A stretch of DNA of 64,000 nt. Origin: Hyphomicrobiales bacterium (GTDB taxonomy: Bacteria; Pseudomonadota; Alphaproteobacteria; Rhizobiales; CAJQND01). The DNA is taken from positions 1 through 64,000 of the forward strand of contig JANQOW010000067.1 of assembly GCA_028285595.1 (NCBI GenBank), written 5' to 3'. The notes below the pieces were generated by a model, which was not told where the DNA came from, ran no database searches, and saw only the letters and a program-made list of their open reading frames with translations. The position numbers and the translations under genes were made by a program. Shown here piece after piece: positions 33,488 to 42,101 of this stretch (positions are counted from its first letter, which is position 1; each line of letters opens with the position of its first letter).

Positions 33488-34339
33488 ATGACACTCAAGA
33501 CCAATAATAAGAAGGCGATCATTGTGACGGGGGCAGGTTCCGGCATTGGCCTGGCCAGTTGTGAATTGCTGGTTGAGAGAGGCTTTCAGGTGTTCGGCGG
33601 CATCAGGCCTGGGGGCGATGACGGACCGGTGCTGAATGCCGGCGCGGTCCCGGTTGCGCTTGACGTTACGAGCCCAGCGAGCCTGAAAGCGGCGTTGAGC
33701 ACAGTTGAGCGCAACATTGGGGACAATGAGGTGTGGGGACTTGTCAACTCGGCGGGTGTTGTGGCCGCAGGACCGGCTGAATTGCAGGACATTGAGGAGG
33801 TGCGCAATCTGTTCGACGTGAATGTGATCGGCGTGCTCGCCACGGTTCAGACATTCCTGCCGCTCATCCGTCAGGCCAGGGGCAGAATAGTCACCCTAAG
33901 CTCATTGTCTGGCCTTCTTGCGGTCCCCTTCCTGGGGCCTTACTGTGCGTCGAAGGCGGCGATCGAATCTCTATCTGACAGTATGCGCCGGGAGCTTCAC
34001 CCGTTGGGTGTTGACGTTGTGGTGGTGCAACCTGGAGCAACACGAACCGGCATGTGGAACAAGGCGGAAAAGATTGATTTGGCGCCCTTTGCCGGCACGC
34101 CCTACGGCGAGGCCACAGCGAAAATGAAGAACGAGGCTGTTGGCAAAGGGCACCGCGGGCAATCACCGCAGAAGGTTGCCGAAGCGGTTCATCTGGCGCT
34201 CACAGCACAAAAGCCGCCGACCCGGATTCGGGTGCAGCGTAAGCGCTCTTCACGCCTGCTTTATTCTCTTCTGCCTTGGCTTCCCGACAGCATCGTCGAT
34301 CGCAAGATCGCCGACGCTGTTTGGGGCGATCTGAAATGA
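33488..34339 (+). CDS. Short-chain dehydrogenase/reductase
   Basis: This is a 283-residue SDR with AIIVTGAGSGIGLASCEL, the NAG-like region VWGLVNSAGVV, VTLSSLSGLLA (Ser) and YCASKAAIESL (Tyr-Lys). The C-terminal extension (IRVQRKRSSRLLYSLLPWLPDSIVDRKIA) carries a possible membrane-binding patch. ATG 33488 has GGAG just before it. It runs 30 bases ahead of an ABC exporter in the same direction, likely one operon. Confidence 0.87.
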   Translation: MTLKTNNKKAIIVTGAGSGIGLASCELLVERGFQVFGGIRPGGDDGPVLNAGAVPVALDVTSPASLKAALSTVERNIGDNEVWGLVNSAGVVAAGPAELQDIEEVRNLFDVNVIGVLATVQTFLPLIRQARGRIVTLSSLSGLLAVPFLGPYCASKAAIESLSDSMRRELHPLGVDVVVVQPGATRTGMWNKAEKIDLAPFAGTPYGEATAKMKNEAVGKGHRGQSPQKVAEAVHLALTAQKPPTRIRVQRKRSSRLLYSLLPWLPDSIVDRKIADAVWGDLK

Positions 34340-34369
34340 TCGCGCAGGGTCACTAAGTAGGCGAGCCGA

Positions 34370-36064
34370 GTGATTTCCATCTTTAAAATCTTCTTTGGGG
34401 CTAAGCGCACAAGACCTTTCATTGTGTTGGCGAGCCTGCTCGTTGCCGGGTTCTTCGAGTTTGTGTCTATCGGGGCCCTGCTCCCCTTGATTGCGCAGAT
34501 TGGGGGAACGGACACGGCCAGCACCTCAGAATTGAGCAAAATCACCAAAGAGATCTTCGCGTTCTTCTCTATCGAGACGGACCTGGTTTCGATTGTTTTG
34601 GTGATCGTCTCGACAATGGTCTTGAAGGGGGTCATTGCGTTTGCCGCGCTGGGATATGTCAGCTATGCGATCGCGGATGCCGTGTCGGCGATGCGCTCGC
34701 AACTGGTGCGTCACTTCCTGGACGCCAAGTGGAGCTACTATGCAGATCAACGCGTGGGGCGTATTGCCAATGCGCTGTCAAACGATGCAACCCGCGCCGG
34801 GACGGCTTACCAGCGCGCAGCGCGGTTTGTGGCCTACTTCGTTCAAGCCATCGTCTATATCAGTGCCGCCATCCTGATTTCCGGAGAGTTGGCGCTGGTG
34901 GGCGCCTCGGTCGGTGGGGCCCTGCTGGTGGCGACGTCCTGGATCGTCAAGATTTCGCGCAAGGCGGGGTACAAGCAGACCGACAGCACATCGGAATTGA
35001 CCACGCTCATTGCCGATACGATGAACAATATCAAGCCGCTGAAAGCCATGGACCGGCAGACGCTGTTTCTGGATCTGTTTGCGGCCAATATCCAGGTGTT
35101 GCGGGGCTCTCTCATCCGCCAGGGGCTGGCGACCTATGGCCGGCATTATGCCCATTACATATTGATGTCCCTGTTCCTTGGGGGCTCGATATACATCGCT
35201 GTGGACACGCTCAAGATCCCGCTTTCTGAGCTCGTGGTGTCTGGGGTTGTTTTCTTCCAGGTCACCTCCATCGTGTCGAAGCTCCAGGGAACGCTGCAGG
35301 ATGCCGCTCAGTTGGAGAGCGCATTTTGGCGGGTGGACGAGCTTTTGAACACAACCAAAGCGGCTGAAGAAGTGAATGAGGGAACGCGGTCAGGCCAGCT
35401 CTCAAAGGAGATCAACTTGCAGAATGTGAGTTTCTCGCATGGCCAATCGCTGATTGTGCACAATGTAAACCTGCACATCCCCGCCAATAAGATCACCGTT
35501 TTGCAAGGGCCTTCGGGCTCGGGGAAGACCACGCTGATCGACCTGATCATCGGCTTGCACAAGCCCGACACCGGGAGCGTTGAGATCGATGGGGTTCCCC
35601 TTGGCGAGATCAATCTGAAGGATTGGCGGCAGAAGATCGGTTATGTGCCGCAAGAGCTCAACCTCTTCCACACCTCGATCCGGCGGAACATCACGCTGGG
35701 CGATGAAACGGTCAGCGATGAAGACATTCTCAAAGCCCTGACCCTTGCCGGAGGGGCTGAGTTCGTGCTCGGACTGCCCGAGGGGCTCGATACGGTGGCC
35801 GGCGAGCTCGGCACCAAACTGTCGGGTGGCCAGAGACAGCGGATTGCGCTCGCGCGCGCCCTGATCAACCGGCCTCTGTTGGTCATCTTGGATGAAGTCA
35901 CCAGCGCGCTCGATCCTGAAACCGAGGCAGACATTGTTGCCAAGATCGGCGAATTGTCGGGCGAGTTTACGATCATTGCGGTCACACATCGCCCGGCGTG
36001 GGTTGAAGCCGCCGACAAGCTCTACAAGATCTCCGAAGGCGTCGCCGAAGAAGTCGCCGCCTGA
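34370..36064 (+). CDS. ABC exporter with fused permease and ATPase (MsbA/HlyB-like)
   Basis: This is a 564-residue half-transporter. Residues 1-300 hold six helices (PFIVLASLLVAGFFEFVSIGALLPL and so on) and residues 330-564 the ATPase: Walker A GPSGSGKTTL, signature LSGGQRQRIALARAL, Walker B LLVILDEVTSALD. The usual Asp-Glu-Pro is Asp-Glu-Val here. Such homodimers export lipids, peptides or polysaccharide precursors. Starts with GTG 34370. The SDR just upstream could make or modify the exported compound. Confidence 0.85.
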   Translation: MISIFKIFFGAKRTRPFIVLASLLVAGFFEFVSIGALLPLIAQIGGTDTASTSELSKITKEIFAFFSIETDLVSIVLVIVSTMVLKGVIAFAALGYVSYAIADAVSAMRSQLVRHFLDAKWSYYADQRVGRIANALSNDATRAGTAYQRAARFVAYFVQAIVYISAAILISGELALVGASVGGALLVATSWIVKISRKAGYKQTDSTSELTTLIADTMNNIKPLKAMDRQTLFLDLFAANIQVLRGSLIRQGLATYGRHYAHYILMSLFLGGSIYIAVDTLKIPLSELVVSGVVFFQVTSIVSKLQGTLQDAAQLESAFWRVDELLNTTKAAEEVNEGTRSGQLSKEINLQNVSFSHGQSLIVHNVNLHIPANKITVLQGPSGSGKTTLIDLIIGLHKPDTGSVEIDGVPLGEINLKDWRQKIGYVPQELNLFHTSIRRNITLGDETVSDEDILKALTLAGGAEFVLGLPEGLDTVAGELGTKLSGGQRQRIALARALINRPLLVILDEVTSALDPETEADIVAKIGELSGEFTIIAVTHRPAWVEAADKLYKISEGVAEEVAA

Positions 36065-36257
36065 GGTGTTGCAGAAACGGGCTCGGCTTGCGTCCGCTGC
36101 CGGCCGTACTCTGTTCAAGCCGCCTTGTTCGCAATAGGTGTTTTCTATTGCCGGAGCTTTTGTAATCAATTTGCCGTCCACCCGCAGGCGCACCACGTGC
36201 TGCTCAAAGCAAACCCGAATAATGAGTGTTTGCCGTCTGTCGGAGGAGTGTGGACAA

Positions 36258-37274
36258 ATGAACCGGTTCAAGAACATTCTGGTGTTATGTCAGGAAGATA
36301 GCCAAGTGAAATTCGCACTTGAGCGCGCGCGCAGTCTTGCAAGCGCGAACGGTGCGCAGATCACGCTTCTGGATGTTGTCGATCTCGATCAGCGGGACGT
36401 GGACGATGTTCTTTCAGGGCTGTCGCACCAGACGCCCCAAGAGCTGAAGCAGCATATCGAGCACTACCACCAGGACCGCCTGGATCACCTCGCGGCTGAG
36501 TTCGAACGCGATGGTCTTCTCGTCACGACCAAGGTGGTGCACGGCGTGCCCTTTGTTGAGACGATCCGCGCCGTGCTCCGCGATGGCTATGACCTTGTCA
36601 TGAAGGGCGCCAACGTCAATCCGGCCACCCAGCGCTCGGTCTTTCTGGGGTTAGACCTTCATCTGATGCGCAAATGTCCGTGTCCGGTGATGATCGTCAA
36701 CGAGCCCTTGATCAGCGACCGGTCCCGTATCCTTGCCGCGGTCGATCCTGACACCGACGATGTCAATAAGGATTGCGTCAACCGTTTGATCCTTGATTTG
36801 GCGGCGTCACTGTCCACCTCACCTGAATCGAACCTGCATGTGGCGCACGCGTGGCGGATCGAGGAGGAACATGCTTTGCTGACCAGCAGCCTGATTAATG
36901 CAAGCCCAGAGGAGATCAGGAAGATCAAGCAGAAGAAGCGGGCCAAGCGTGTTCAGGAACTCGATCAGCTCTTGTCCGAAACCCCGGCCACCCCAACTGG
37001 TTGCGACGTTCATATGATGCAAGGCCATGCGGGGGATGTGATCCCGATGCTGGCTGCAAAGTTTCAGGTCGATCTGGTTGTCATGGGAACCGTCAGCCGC
37101 ACCGATATTGGCGGCCTGTTCATCGGAAGCACCGCGGAGACCATAATCAGCCGGCTTGAGTGCTCGATCCTGGCCGTCAAGCCGCCGGAATTCCAGACAC
37201 CCATCGCCCTGGGAGATGCCTTGAGCATCGGCAGCACGGAAGCGCGCTTGGAAGACGCGCGCGCCGCAGCCTAA
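36258..37274 (+). CDS. Tandem universal stress protein, UspE-like
   Basis: This is a 338-residue protein with two Usp domains: residues 1-150 (NRFKNILVLCQEDSQVKFALERARSLAS) and 155-320 (RSRILAAVDPDTDD...). The C-terminal ATP loop GTVSRTDIGGLFIGSTAE is intact. Linkers and SILAVKPPEF match UspE, which is linked to stress and motility. ATG 36258 has CGGAGGAG before it; the track start at 36138 adds 40 unlikely residues. Confidence 0.87.
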   Translation: MNRFKNILVLCQEDSQVKFALERARSLASANGAQITLLDVVDLDQRDVDDVLSGLSHQTPQELKQHIEHYHQDRLDHLAAEFERDGLLVTTKVVHGVPFVETIRAVLRDGYDLVMKGANVNPATQRSVFLGLDLHLMRKCPCPVMIVNEPLISDRSRILAAVDPDTDDVNKDCVNRLILDLAASLSTSPESNLHVAHAWRIEEEHALLTSSLINASPEEIRKIKQKKRAKRVQELDQLLSETPATPTGCDVHMMQGHAGDVIPMLAAKFQVDLVVMGTVSRTDIGGLFIGSTAETIISRLECSILAVKPPEFQTPIALGDALSIGSTEARLEDARAAA

Positions 37275-37328
37275 AGGCGCTTGCGGCTGGCAAACTGCCG
37301 CGCCCAACACTCAAGAAATCAAAAGAAA

Positions 37329-37356
37329 AAGGCCGGTCCTTTCCAGGGCCGGCCTT
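37329..37356. terminator. Bidirectional terminator between the Usp and rpmF genes
   Basis: AAGGCCGGTCC and GGGCCGGCCTT form a stem with one G-T pair. On the minus strand it is followed by TTTTTCTTTT, making it a strong rpmF terminator. On the plus strand the T-run is weaker. Confidence 0.8.
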
Positions 37357-37382
37357 CCTTATCTCATGCGCAAAGGCGACGA

Positions 37383-37568
37383 TTAGATATCGTCTTTGGG
37401 CTCCAGCACCTGGCGACCGCGATACATGCCCGTTTTCAGGTCAATGTGATGAGGACGGTGCAATTCACCGGTTTTCTTGTCCTCAACATAAGTGCGGGTT
37501 TCCTTGGTGTGGCCCGAACGGCGATGTCCACGCTTTTGCGACGTGATCTTACTCTTAGGCACAGCCAT
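37383..37568 (-). CDS. rpmF: 50S ribosomal protein L32
   Basis: This is a 61-residue ribosomal protein with the L32 start [20 protein letters not shown] and the C-terminal [17 protein letters not shown]. It binds the large subunit near the peptide exit. The four-Cys zinc motif of some L32 proteins is absent, so it is the zinc-free type. The ATG 37568 gives the conserved MAVPK; the track start is seven codons upstream. It is the only plain housekeeping gene in this part. Confidence 0.95.
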   Translation of the reverse strand: MAVPKSKITSQKRGHRRSGHTKETRTYVEDKKTGELHRPHHIDLKTGMYRGRQVLEPKDDI

Positions 37569-37805
37569 GATAGAATTCTCCAAAAACATGCGGCCGCTGG
37601 CGGGCAGCGGCCGGTTGCTTGGCGCGCCTTATAATCTGATCTGCAGCAAAAAGCCAGTACTGTTTGGCCGCAGTCTCACGCCAAAAACGGCAACGAGACT
37701 GCGCTTGAAAAGAGACCAGATCTTAATCAGTTTCACACAAGACGAAGCCGCTAGGTTGCCTGTTTAAGGCAGGTCAAAAGCTACGCCTCAGGTGGGCACG
37801 TTCAT

Positions 37806-38219
37806 ATGAACCAGATTGATACCGTGTTGATCGTGGACGACGACCCGATCGCGCGTGCCATTTATCAATCCCATTTGACCAACGCAGGGGTGCGTTCCGT
37901 TCAGGAAGCGGCTTCAGGCCGGGAAGCCGTTCAGATGCTTGCGCAGATGCCCGGCGGGCCTCAACTGCTCATTCTTGATCTCAACATGCCCGAGATGGAC
38001 GGGATCGAGATGCTCAAGCACCTGCATCATATCGGGTACGCGGGGCGGCTGGTGATCGGCAGCGCATCGCATCGCGCAAACCAGCAAAGCGCGCTGAAAC
38101 TGGCCGAGATCTATGGCCTGAATCTCATCGGCTTCATCTCAAAGCCGCTCACGAAACGCAAATTGGATGAAGCTTTGCCGTCACCGCAGGAACAACCGAT
38201 GGGGCAGCTCACAGGCTAG
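37806..38219 (+). CDS. Single-domain response regulator receiver
   Basis: This is a 137-residue CheY-like receiver without an output domain. The acidic pair is VDDDP, the phosphoacceptor Asp is in LLILDLNMPEMDG and the Lys is in FISKPL. No kinase is beside it, so it is presumably phosphorylated by a distant one and acts by protein contact. The residues after the Lys (TKRKLDEALPSPQEQ) form a short tail. Confidence 0.88.
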   Translation: MNQIDTVLIVDDDPIARAIYQSHLTNAGVRSVQEAASGREAVQMLAQMPGGPQLLILDLNMPEMDGIEMLKHLHHIGYAGRLVIGSASHRANQQSALKLAEIYGLNLIGFISKPLTKRKLDEALPSPQEQPMGQLTG

Positions 38220-38497
38220 AGAGGTCGCTCGCGGGCGCGCTTCATTAAAAGTTTAATGGATGTGTTGGCGGTTCTTAAACATCTCGCCCGCAAAATAACC
38301 TGTGTTCACAACATGATCCACCGTGATCGACGCGGCGTAGAAGGGATTATGGGGCGAACTATTTTCCGCACGGGATCAACCAAAAAGAGTGCAACTGAGC
38401 ACCCTTGCTGGCGCGGGCTCACTGTAACGAGTCTGGAGTTGGGTATGAGACCTAGTGCGAATACTCCCGGCCGGGGTAAACTGGGGGCTGTGGTGTA

Positions 38498-38668
38498 ATG
38501 ACGGCAAACTCTCCAAACAGGTTGGCAGAGATTGAGGGCATTGTGGAGCTGACAAGATCAGCCCGCGAGAAGGCTCTCGAAATAGATCTGACCTTCGAGG
38601 CTTACCTGCTGCACACCGCGCTTGTGGCCCTCATGGAACAATTAGAGCTCGAGGACGGGCACCGCTAG
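38498..38668 (+). CDS. Tiny FEAYLL-motif protein (not on the ORF track)
   Basis: This is a 56-residue protein. It has IEGIVELTRSAREKALEIDL and then FEAYLLHTALVALMEQLELE. The second half aligns with the protein at 39268, which has LKFEAYLLEMATMALTEQL. That similarity, rather than length, is the evidence that it is real. Two helices are predicted, the second amphipathic. No function is known. It lies downstream of a lone receiver domain and 0.6 kb from its paralogue. Confidence 0.55.
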   Translation: MTANSPNRLAEIEGIVELTRSAREKALEIDLTFEAYLLHTALVALMEQLELEDGHR

Positions 38669-38681
38669 AGCAGTTCTGGCC

Positions 38682-39089
38682 TCAGCCCCGAGGAGGAAAC
38701 GCCTCAAAGTGGTGACGCAGAATGCCGAGCAACAGGCGGGTAGCATCATCGCCCTCAAGGACTGGTTCATCGCTCATGAGCTGACTGGCCAGTTTCGGTT
38801 CAATCTCTAGGCCTGCGGTGAAGGATTTCTGACCGGACAAGGTCAGTGCGCAGTTGGACATCGGACCGCTGACCAGGCCCTGCCTTGAAAGCCATTCCCA
38901 CAATGGCTCAAAGCCCTCTTTGTGAGCGGTGATGCGTTCGCAGGTGGTGAGATCGATCCGGTCCGGAAAGGCCGTGTCGAGACACCTCAGAACAAACAGC
39001 ACCACCTTGCTAAAGTCGGGGCCTTCAAAGTCTTGGTCATACAAACGAAATGTTGGAGGAAAAGCACAGTCGGGAGCGCTTCCAGTCAT
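38682..39089 (-). CDS. Conserved hypothetical protein
   Basis: This is a 135-residue acidic soluble protein (VVLFVLRCLDTAFPDRIDLTTCERITAHKEGFEPLWEWLSRQGLV), with a winged-helix look in the centre. The C-terminus (DDATRLLLGILRHHFEAF) is helical. No family recognised. It lies between two small paralogous genes and may belong with them, because its neighbours on both sides encode FEAYLL-motif proteins. Confidence 0.6.
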   Translation of the reverse strand: MTGSAPDCAFPPTFRLYDQDFEGPDFSKVVLFVLRCLDTAFPDRIDLTTCERITAHKEGFEPLWEWLSRQGLVSGPMSNCALTLSGQKSFTAGLEIEPKLASQLMSDEPVLEGDDATRLLLGILRHHFEAFPPRG

Positions 39090-39267
39090 TACTCTTTACT
39101 CACCCAATTTCTGCAGACCCTTCAGCTTGGTCTAATGCCAGCGTTCAGGATCTGCGAAATCCCCACAGGCGCAACTGTATGCGCGAGAGTTCGGTTTGGT
39201 CAACCGTCATGAACCCGCGCACATACAGTGTGCACGTAACTGCAGATACCATTCCACGCCAATCAGG

Positions 39268-39462
39268 CTATGCGCTTTTAGGCGGCGTCTGGCGGAGTTG
39301 TTCAGTAAGGGCCATGGTGGCCATTTCCAGCAGATAAGCCTCAAACTTCAGCTCCATCAGCTGGGCCTCATCACGCGCGTTTCTTACGCGTTCAAGCATT
39401 TCTTCTATGCGTTGTTTTCTTTGGTCAGAAAAATCACGAGCCCCCGTGTTTGCCTCTGACAT
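39268..39462 (-). CDS. Small FEAYLL-motif protein
   Basis: This is a 64-residue helical protein (SDQRKQRIEEMLERVRNARDEAQLMELKFEAYLLEMATMALTEQL). It shares FEAYLL-x2-A-x2-AL-x-EQL with the tiny protein at 38498. ATG 39462 is chosen because the extra residues of the track start are Arg-rich and do not match. No strong RBS is seen. It may be regulated by the site at 39559. Confidence 0.6.
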   Translation of the reverse strand: MSEANTGARDFSDQRKQRIEEMLERVRNARDEAQLMELKFEAYLLEMATMALTEQLRQTPPKSA

Positions 39463-39558
39463 TGCCACGTTTGTTTCACCTCTCAAAAAACATAAGCGCG
39501 GCTCACTCCGACGAGATCGCCGCGCACGAGTTTCCCTCAACCCTGGTCACAAGTTAGT

Positions 39559-39570
39559 TACTAGTCGGTA
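39559..39570 (-). promoter_or_regulatory. TetR operator candidate, left copy
   Basis: TACTAGTCGGTA contains the reverse complement of the right-hand copy (CGACTAGTA). It is about 100 bases before the start of the FEAYLL-motif gene. Confidence 0.5.
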
Positions 39571-39684
39571 GCCTGTCAATGCTTCGCCAACTTGCATTTT
39601 CGTCCAATTTGTGGCAGAAAATCAGGGTGTTTTGCACCCATACGTAGCTTTTTGCTATCTTGGGTTTTGTGATCGGTGGCTTGT

Positions 39685-39697
39685 CCGACTAGTAGGT
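39685..39697 (+). promoter_or_regulatory. TetR operator candidate, right copy
   Basis: CCGACTAGTAGGT resembles the ACTAGTC-type sites of AcrR/NemR-like repressors. It lies about 95 bases before the TetR gene, fitting autoregulation. Confidence 0.55.
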
Positions 39698-39791
39698 CGA
39701 ATCAGTTCAACACATTGCACCGAACAGATTCTGGCGGCATAAGTGCCTTTGAGGCGTGATTGCGTTTGGCTTAAATTCGGGGACCTTACCT

Positions 39792-40367
39792 GTGGTGCAA
39801 AGTAAGCAAGAACAGATATTGGATGTGGCCGAGGCGATCGTGCGGTCACGGGGCTATAACGCGTTCAGCTATGCGGATATTGCTGCGGAGGTCGGCACTT
39901 CCAAGGCCAGCCTGCATCATCATTTCGCCACCAAATCGGATTTGGGATTGCGCCTGGTTACCCGCTTCACTCAGAACGTTCTGCAGGCCCTGGACGACAT
40001 TGAAACCGTGCACTCCAGCGCGTTAATCAAGTTGCGCGAATATGCGCGCCTTTTTGAAGGCGCCATGGAGGAGAACCAGATGTGCCTGTGTGGCATGCTG
40101 GCTGCCGAGCACGAGACCCTGTCGGAAGCCATGCAGGTTGCCGTCAATGACTTCTTCGATGGACATGAGCGCTGGCTTGAACAGGTTCTGCTGTCGGGCC
40201 GGGAAAACGGCGAACTGGAATTCGACGGTGAAGCCAAGGTGCACGCACAAGCCATTGTGTCGAGTTTCCAAGGTGCGCTGCTGGTTGCAAAGTCACAGCG
40301 CTCGATGAAGCGGATGAACCTTGTGTCGTCTCACCTGGTGGAAAACTATCGCGCCAAGTCGTCTTGA
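39792..40367 (+). CDS. TetR/AcrR-family transcriptional regulator
   Basis: This is a protein of about 190 residues with HTH ILDVAEAIVRSRGYNAFSYADIAAEVGTSKASLHHHFATKSDL. The C-terminal domain has a CLCGMLAAEHETL motif typical of TetR_C relatives that respond to electrophiles (NemR-like Cys); this is tentative. The start is uncertain: GTG 39792/39795 begins near the HTH, and GGGGA lies upstream. Its end overlaps the convergent LysR gene by 22 bases. Confidence 0.82.
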   Translation: MVQSKQEQILDVAEAIVRSRGYNAFSYADIAAEVGTSKASLHHHFATKSDLGLRLVTRFTQNVLQALDDIETVHSSALIKLREYARLFEGAMEENQMCLCGMLAAEHETLSEAMQVAVNDFFDGHERWLEQVLLSGRENGELEFDGEAKVHAQAIVSSFQGALLVAKSQRSMKRMNLVSSHLVENYRAKSS

Positions 40368-41281
40368 GTGTCTTGCAAGCTCGACACGACCGCATCCTGG
40401 ATGATCTGACGCAGAAGAACCTCCGACGGGTCGCGGTCGGTTGCCAGGCGCCATGCCATGGTGAGATCGAACTCCGGCGAGGTGAACGGTAAAGGGCTGC
40501 TCCTTAAGGGTCCGCTTAGCGCCAAACTCTGCGCCACATGCCTGGGAACCGTCGCTACGCGATCGCTGTTCTGCAAGACAAATGGCAGAACGGAAAACGT
40601 GGAAAGCGAAAGCTCAATGCGTCGGGCCAGTCCTTGGGCGCTGAGGGTCTCATCCACATAGCCGATCAGGTCACCGGCAAATGTCACCAACACATGGGCG
40701 CCGGCGCAGTACTGGGTCAATGAAGACAGGGGCGGCGCAGCCTGGCAGGTGAGGGCCCTGTAGCCCACGCGCGCGAGTTTCTTGACCCGCGCATTGGCCG
40801 GCAGCTTGTTGAGGTAGCCAACCACTATGGAGGCCGCCCCGCTATCGAGCAGCGATCCGGCCCGCAGATAGTCGGTGTGCTGCACAATCAGCCGGGCCTT
40901 CGGCATGACGGCTTTCAGGCGCGCACAAATGTCCGGCAGGAAGCTGAGCTGAATATCGTCGGACATGGCAAGCTGGAAGACAGGCTCTGCTGTTTCCGGG
41001 TCGAACATGTCTCCGGCTCGCAGCGCGTGTTCTATGTTTTCAAGGGCCGGCTTAAGCTGTGCATGGAGGGCGAGGGCCCGCGGCGTGGCCTCCAGGGCTC
41101 GACCCGCGCGCACGAACAACGGGTCGTTCAACAGGTCCCGCAACCGGGCCAGGGACCGCGAGACTGCCGGCTGACCCAGCCGCAAACGACGCGCCGCCGC
41201 CGTAACGCTGCGCTCTTGCATCAGCAGGTCGAAGACACCCAGCAGGTTCAGATCGAGGGAATAGATATCATTTTGAGTCAT
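40346..41281 (-). CDS. LysR-family regulator (NodD/LinR-like)
   Basis: This is a 311-residue LysR protein. Its N-terminus DLNLLGVFDLLMQERSVTAAARRLRLGQPAVSRSLARLRDLLNDPLFVRAGRALEATPRA is the NodD/PcpR-like type. It is divergent from the carboxymuconolactone decarboxylase-like gene, whose control it may govern. The promoter between holds an AT-rich block (TAATTAATATCTAAATTATCG). Confidence 0.87.
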   Translation of the reverse strand: MTQNDIYSLDLNLLGVFDLLMQERSVTAAARRLRLGQPAVSRSLARLRDLLNDPLFVRAGRALEATPRALALHAQLKPALENIEHALRAGDMFDPETAEPVFQLAMSDDIQLSFLPDICARLKAVMPKARLIVQHTDYLRAGSLLDSGAASIVVGYLNKLPANARVKKLARVGYRALTCQAAPPLSSLTQYCAGAHVLVTFAGDLIGYVDETLSAQGLARRIELSLSTFSVLPFVLQNSDRVATVPRHVAQSLALSGPLRSSPLPFTSPEFDLTMAWRLATDRDPSEVLLRQIIQDAVVSSLQDTQDDLAR

Positions 41282-41363
41282 AATTAATATCTAAATTATC
41301 GATTGGAGTAATGCAAATTGAGCTGTCATAGGTGCGGTGCATGACAATTTCGAGGTGTCCGCA

Positions 41364-42080
41364 ATGGCCAATCCCGCTCTAAGATTTGATGAACTCTATG
41401 CCCAAGCTTTGAGGGGTGATCTGGCCGGGCGCGGCGTGTTGTCCGCCGATGAACGGTTTGCGGTACAACTGGGCTCTCTCGCCGCCCTTGACCTTGGACC
41501 CACGGAACTGACCGGTGAGCTGTCAGCCTTGCTCAAGGAGGGCTGTTCGCCGGAACTGGCTGAGGACGTGTTGGTTCAGATGGCGGCCTATCTGGGCTAC
41601 CCCCGCACGAGGCGCTGCATGGCAAGCCTTAACGCTGCCTTGGCAAGCCTGGGACAGGGCTGCGGACCGTTGGCACCTGCGGGGCTGAGCGATGCTGAAC
41701 GCTACGCCTCAGGCATTGCCGACTACGCCCGGCTCAATCCAGATGCGCTCACAACCATCAAGACGGCCTTTGGTGACCTGGCACCGCATGTGATCGAGCT
41801 GACATTCCGGACCTTCGGCGATGTGTATGCGGCTTCGCGTCAATCCTTGCAGGTGCGCCAACTTGCAACGATTGCCGCGTTGGGTGTTCTTGGATCGGCC
41901 GCGCCGCAACTGAGATTTCATATCGGTGCGGGCCGGTACGTGGGGCTCACCGAGGCACAATTGGTTGAGGTGATCGCCTGGGTGCAGTTCTTTGCCGGTG
42001 CACCTGCGGCCTATAATGCGCTGATTGAGCTGAAGGCATCTCTGGCGGAAGGCGCCGCCGCCACCCCCGCCTATCAGTAG
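41364..42080 (+). CDS. Carboxymuconolactone decarboxylase family protein, two domains
   Basis: This is a 238-residue protein made of two CMD-type helical domains, first near residues 25-95 (FAVQLGSLAALDLGP...QMAAYLGYPRTRRCMASLNAAL), second near 135-230 (LTFRTFGDVYAASRQSLQVRQLATIAALGVLG...WVQFFAGAPAAYNAL). The AhpD-like CxxC is absent, so it is not a peroxidase. ATG 41364 has GAGGTG before it. The family includes gamma-carboxymuconolactone decarboxylases and alkylhydroperoxidase-like proteins; I cannot select one. Confidence 0.85.
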   Translation: MANPALRFDELYAQALRGDLAGRGVLSADERFAVQLGSLAALDLGPTELTGELSALLKEGCSPELAEDVLVQMAAYLGYPRTRRCMASLNAALASLGQGCGPLAPAGLSDAERYASGIADYARLNPDALTTIKTAFGDLAPHVIELTFRTFGDVYAASRQSLQVRQLATIAALGVLGSAAPQLRFHIGAGRYVGLTEAQLVEVIAWVQFFAGAPAAYNALIELKASLAEGAAATPAYQ

Positions 42081-42101
42081 CACGTCCTTAAGGCGTGAGC
42101 C

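Larger units (their letters stand above)
39463..39791. other. Intergenic region with two inverted CCGACTAGTA sites
   Basis: This region has no gene I accept. It holds the two copies of CCGACTAGTA described below at 39559 and 39685, in opposite orientation, and an AT-rich middle. Presumed promoters for the small gene to the left and the TetR gene to the right. Confidence 0.6.

Noticed and set aside
38256-38498. 80-residue ORF before the tiny FEAYLL gene
   Set aside because: It has irregular composition, no RBS and no homology sense; the region is taken as a promoter.
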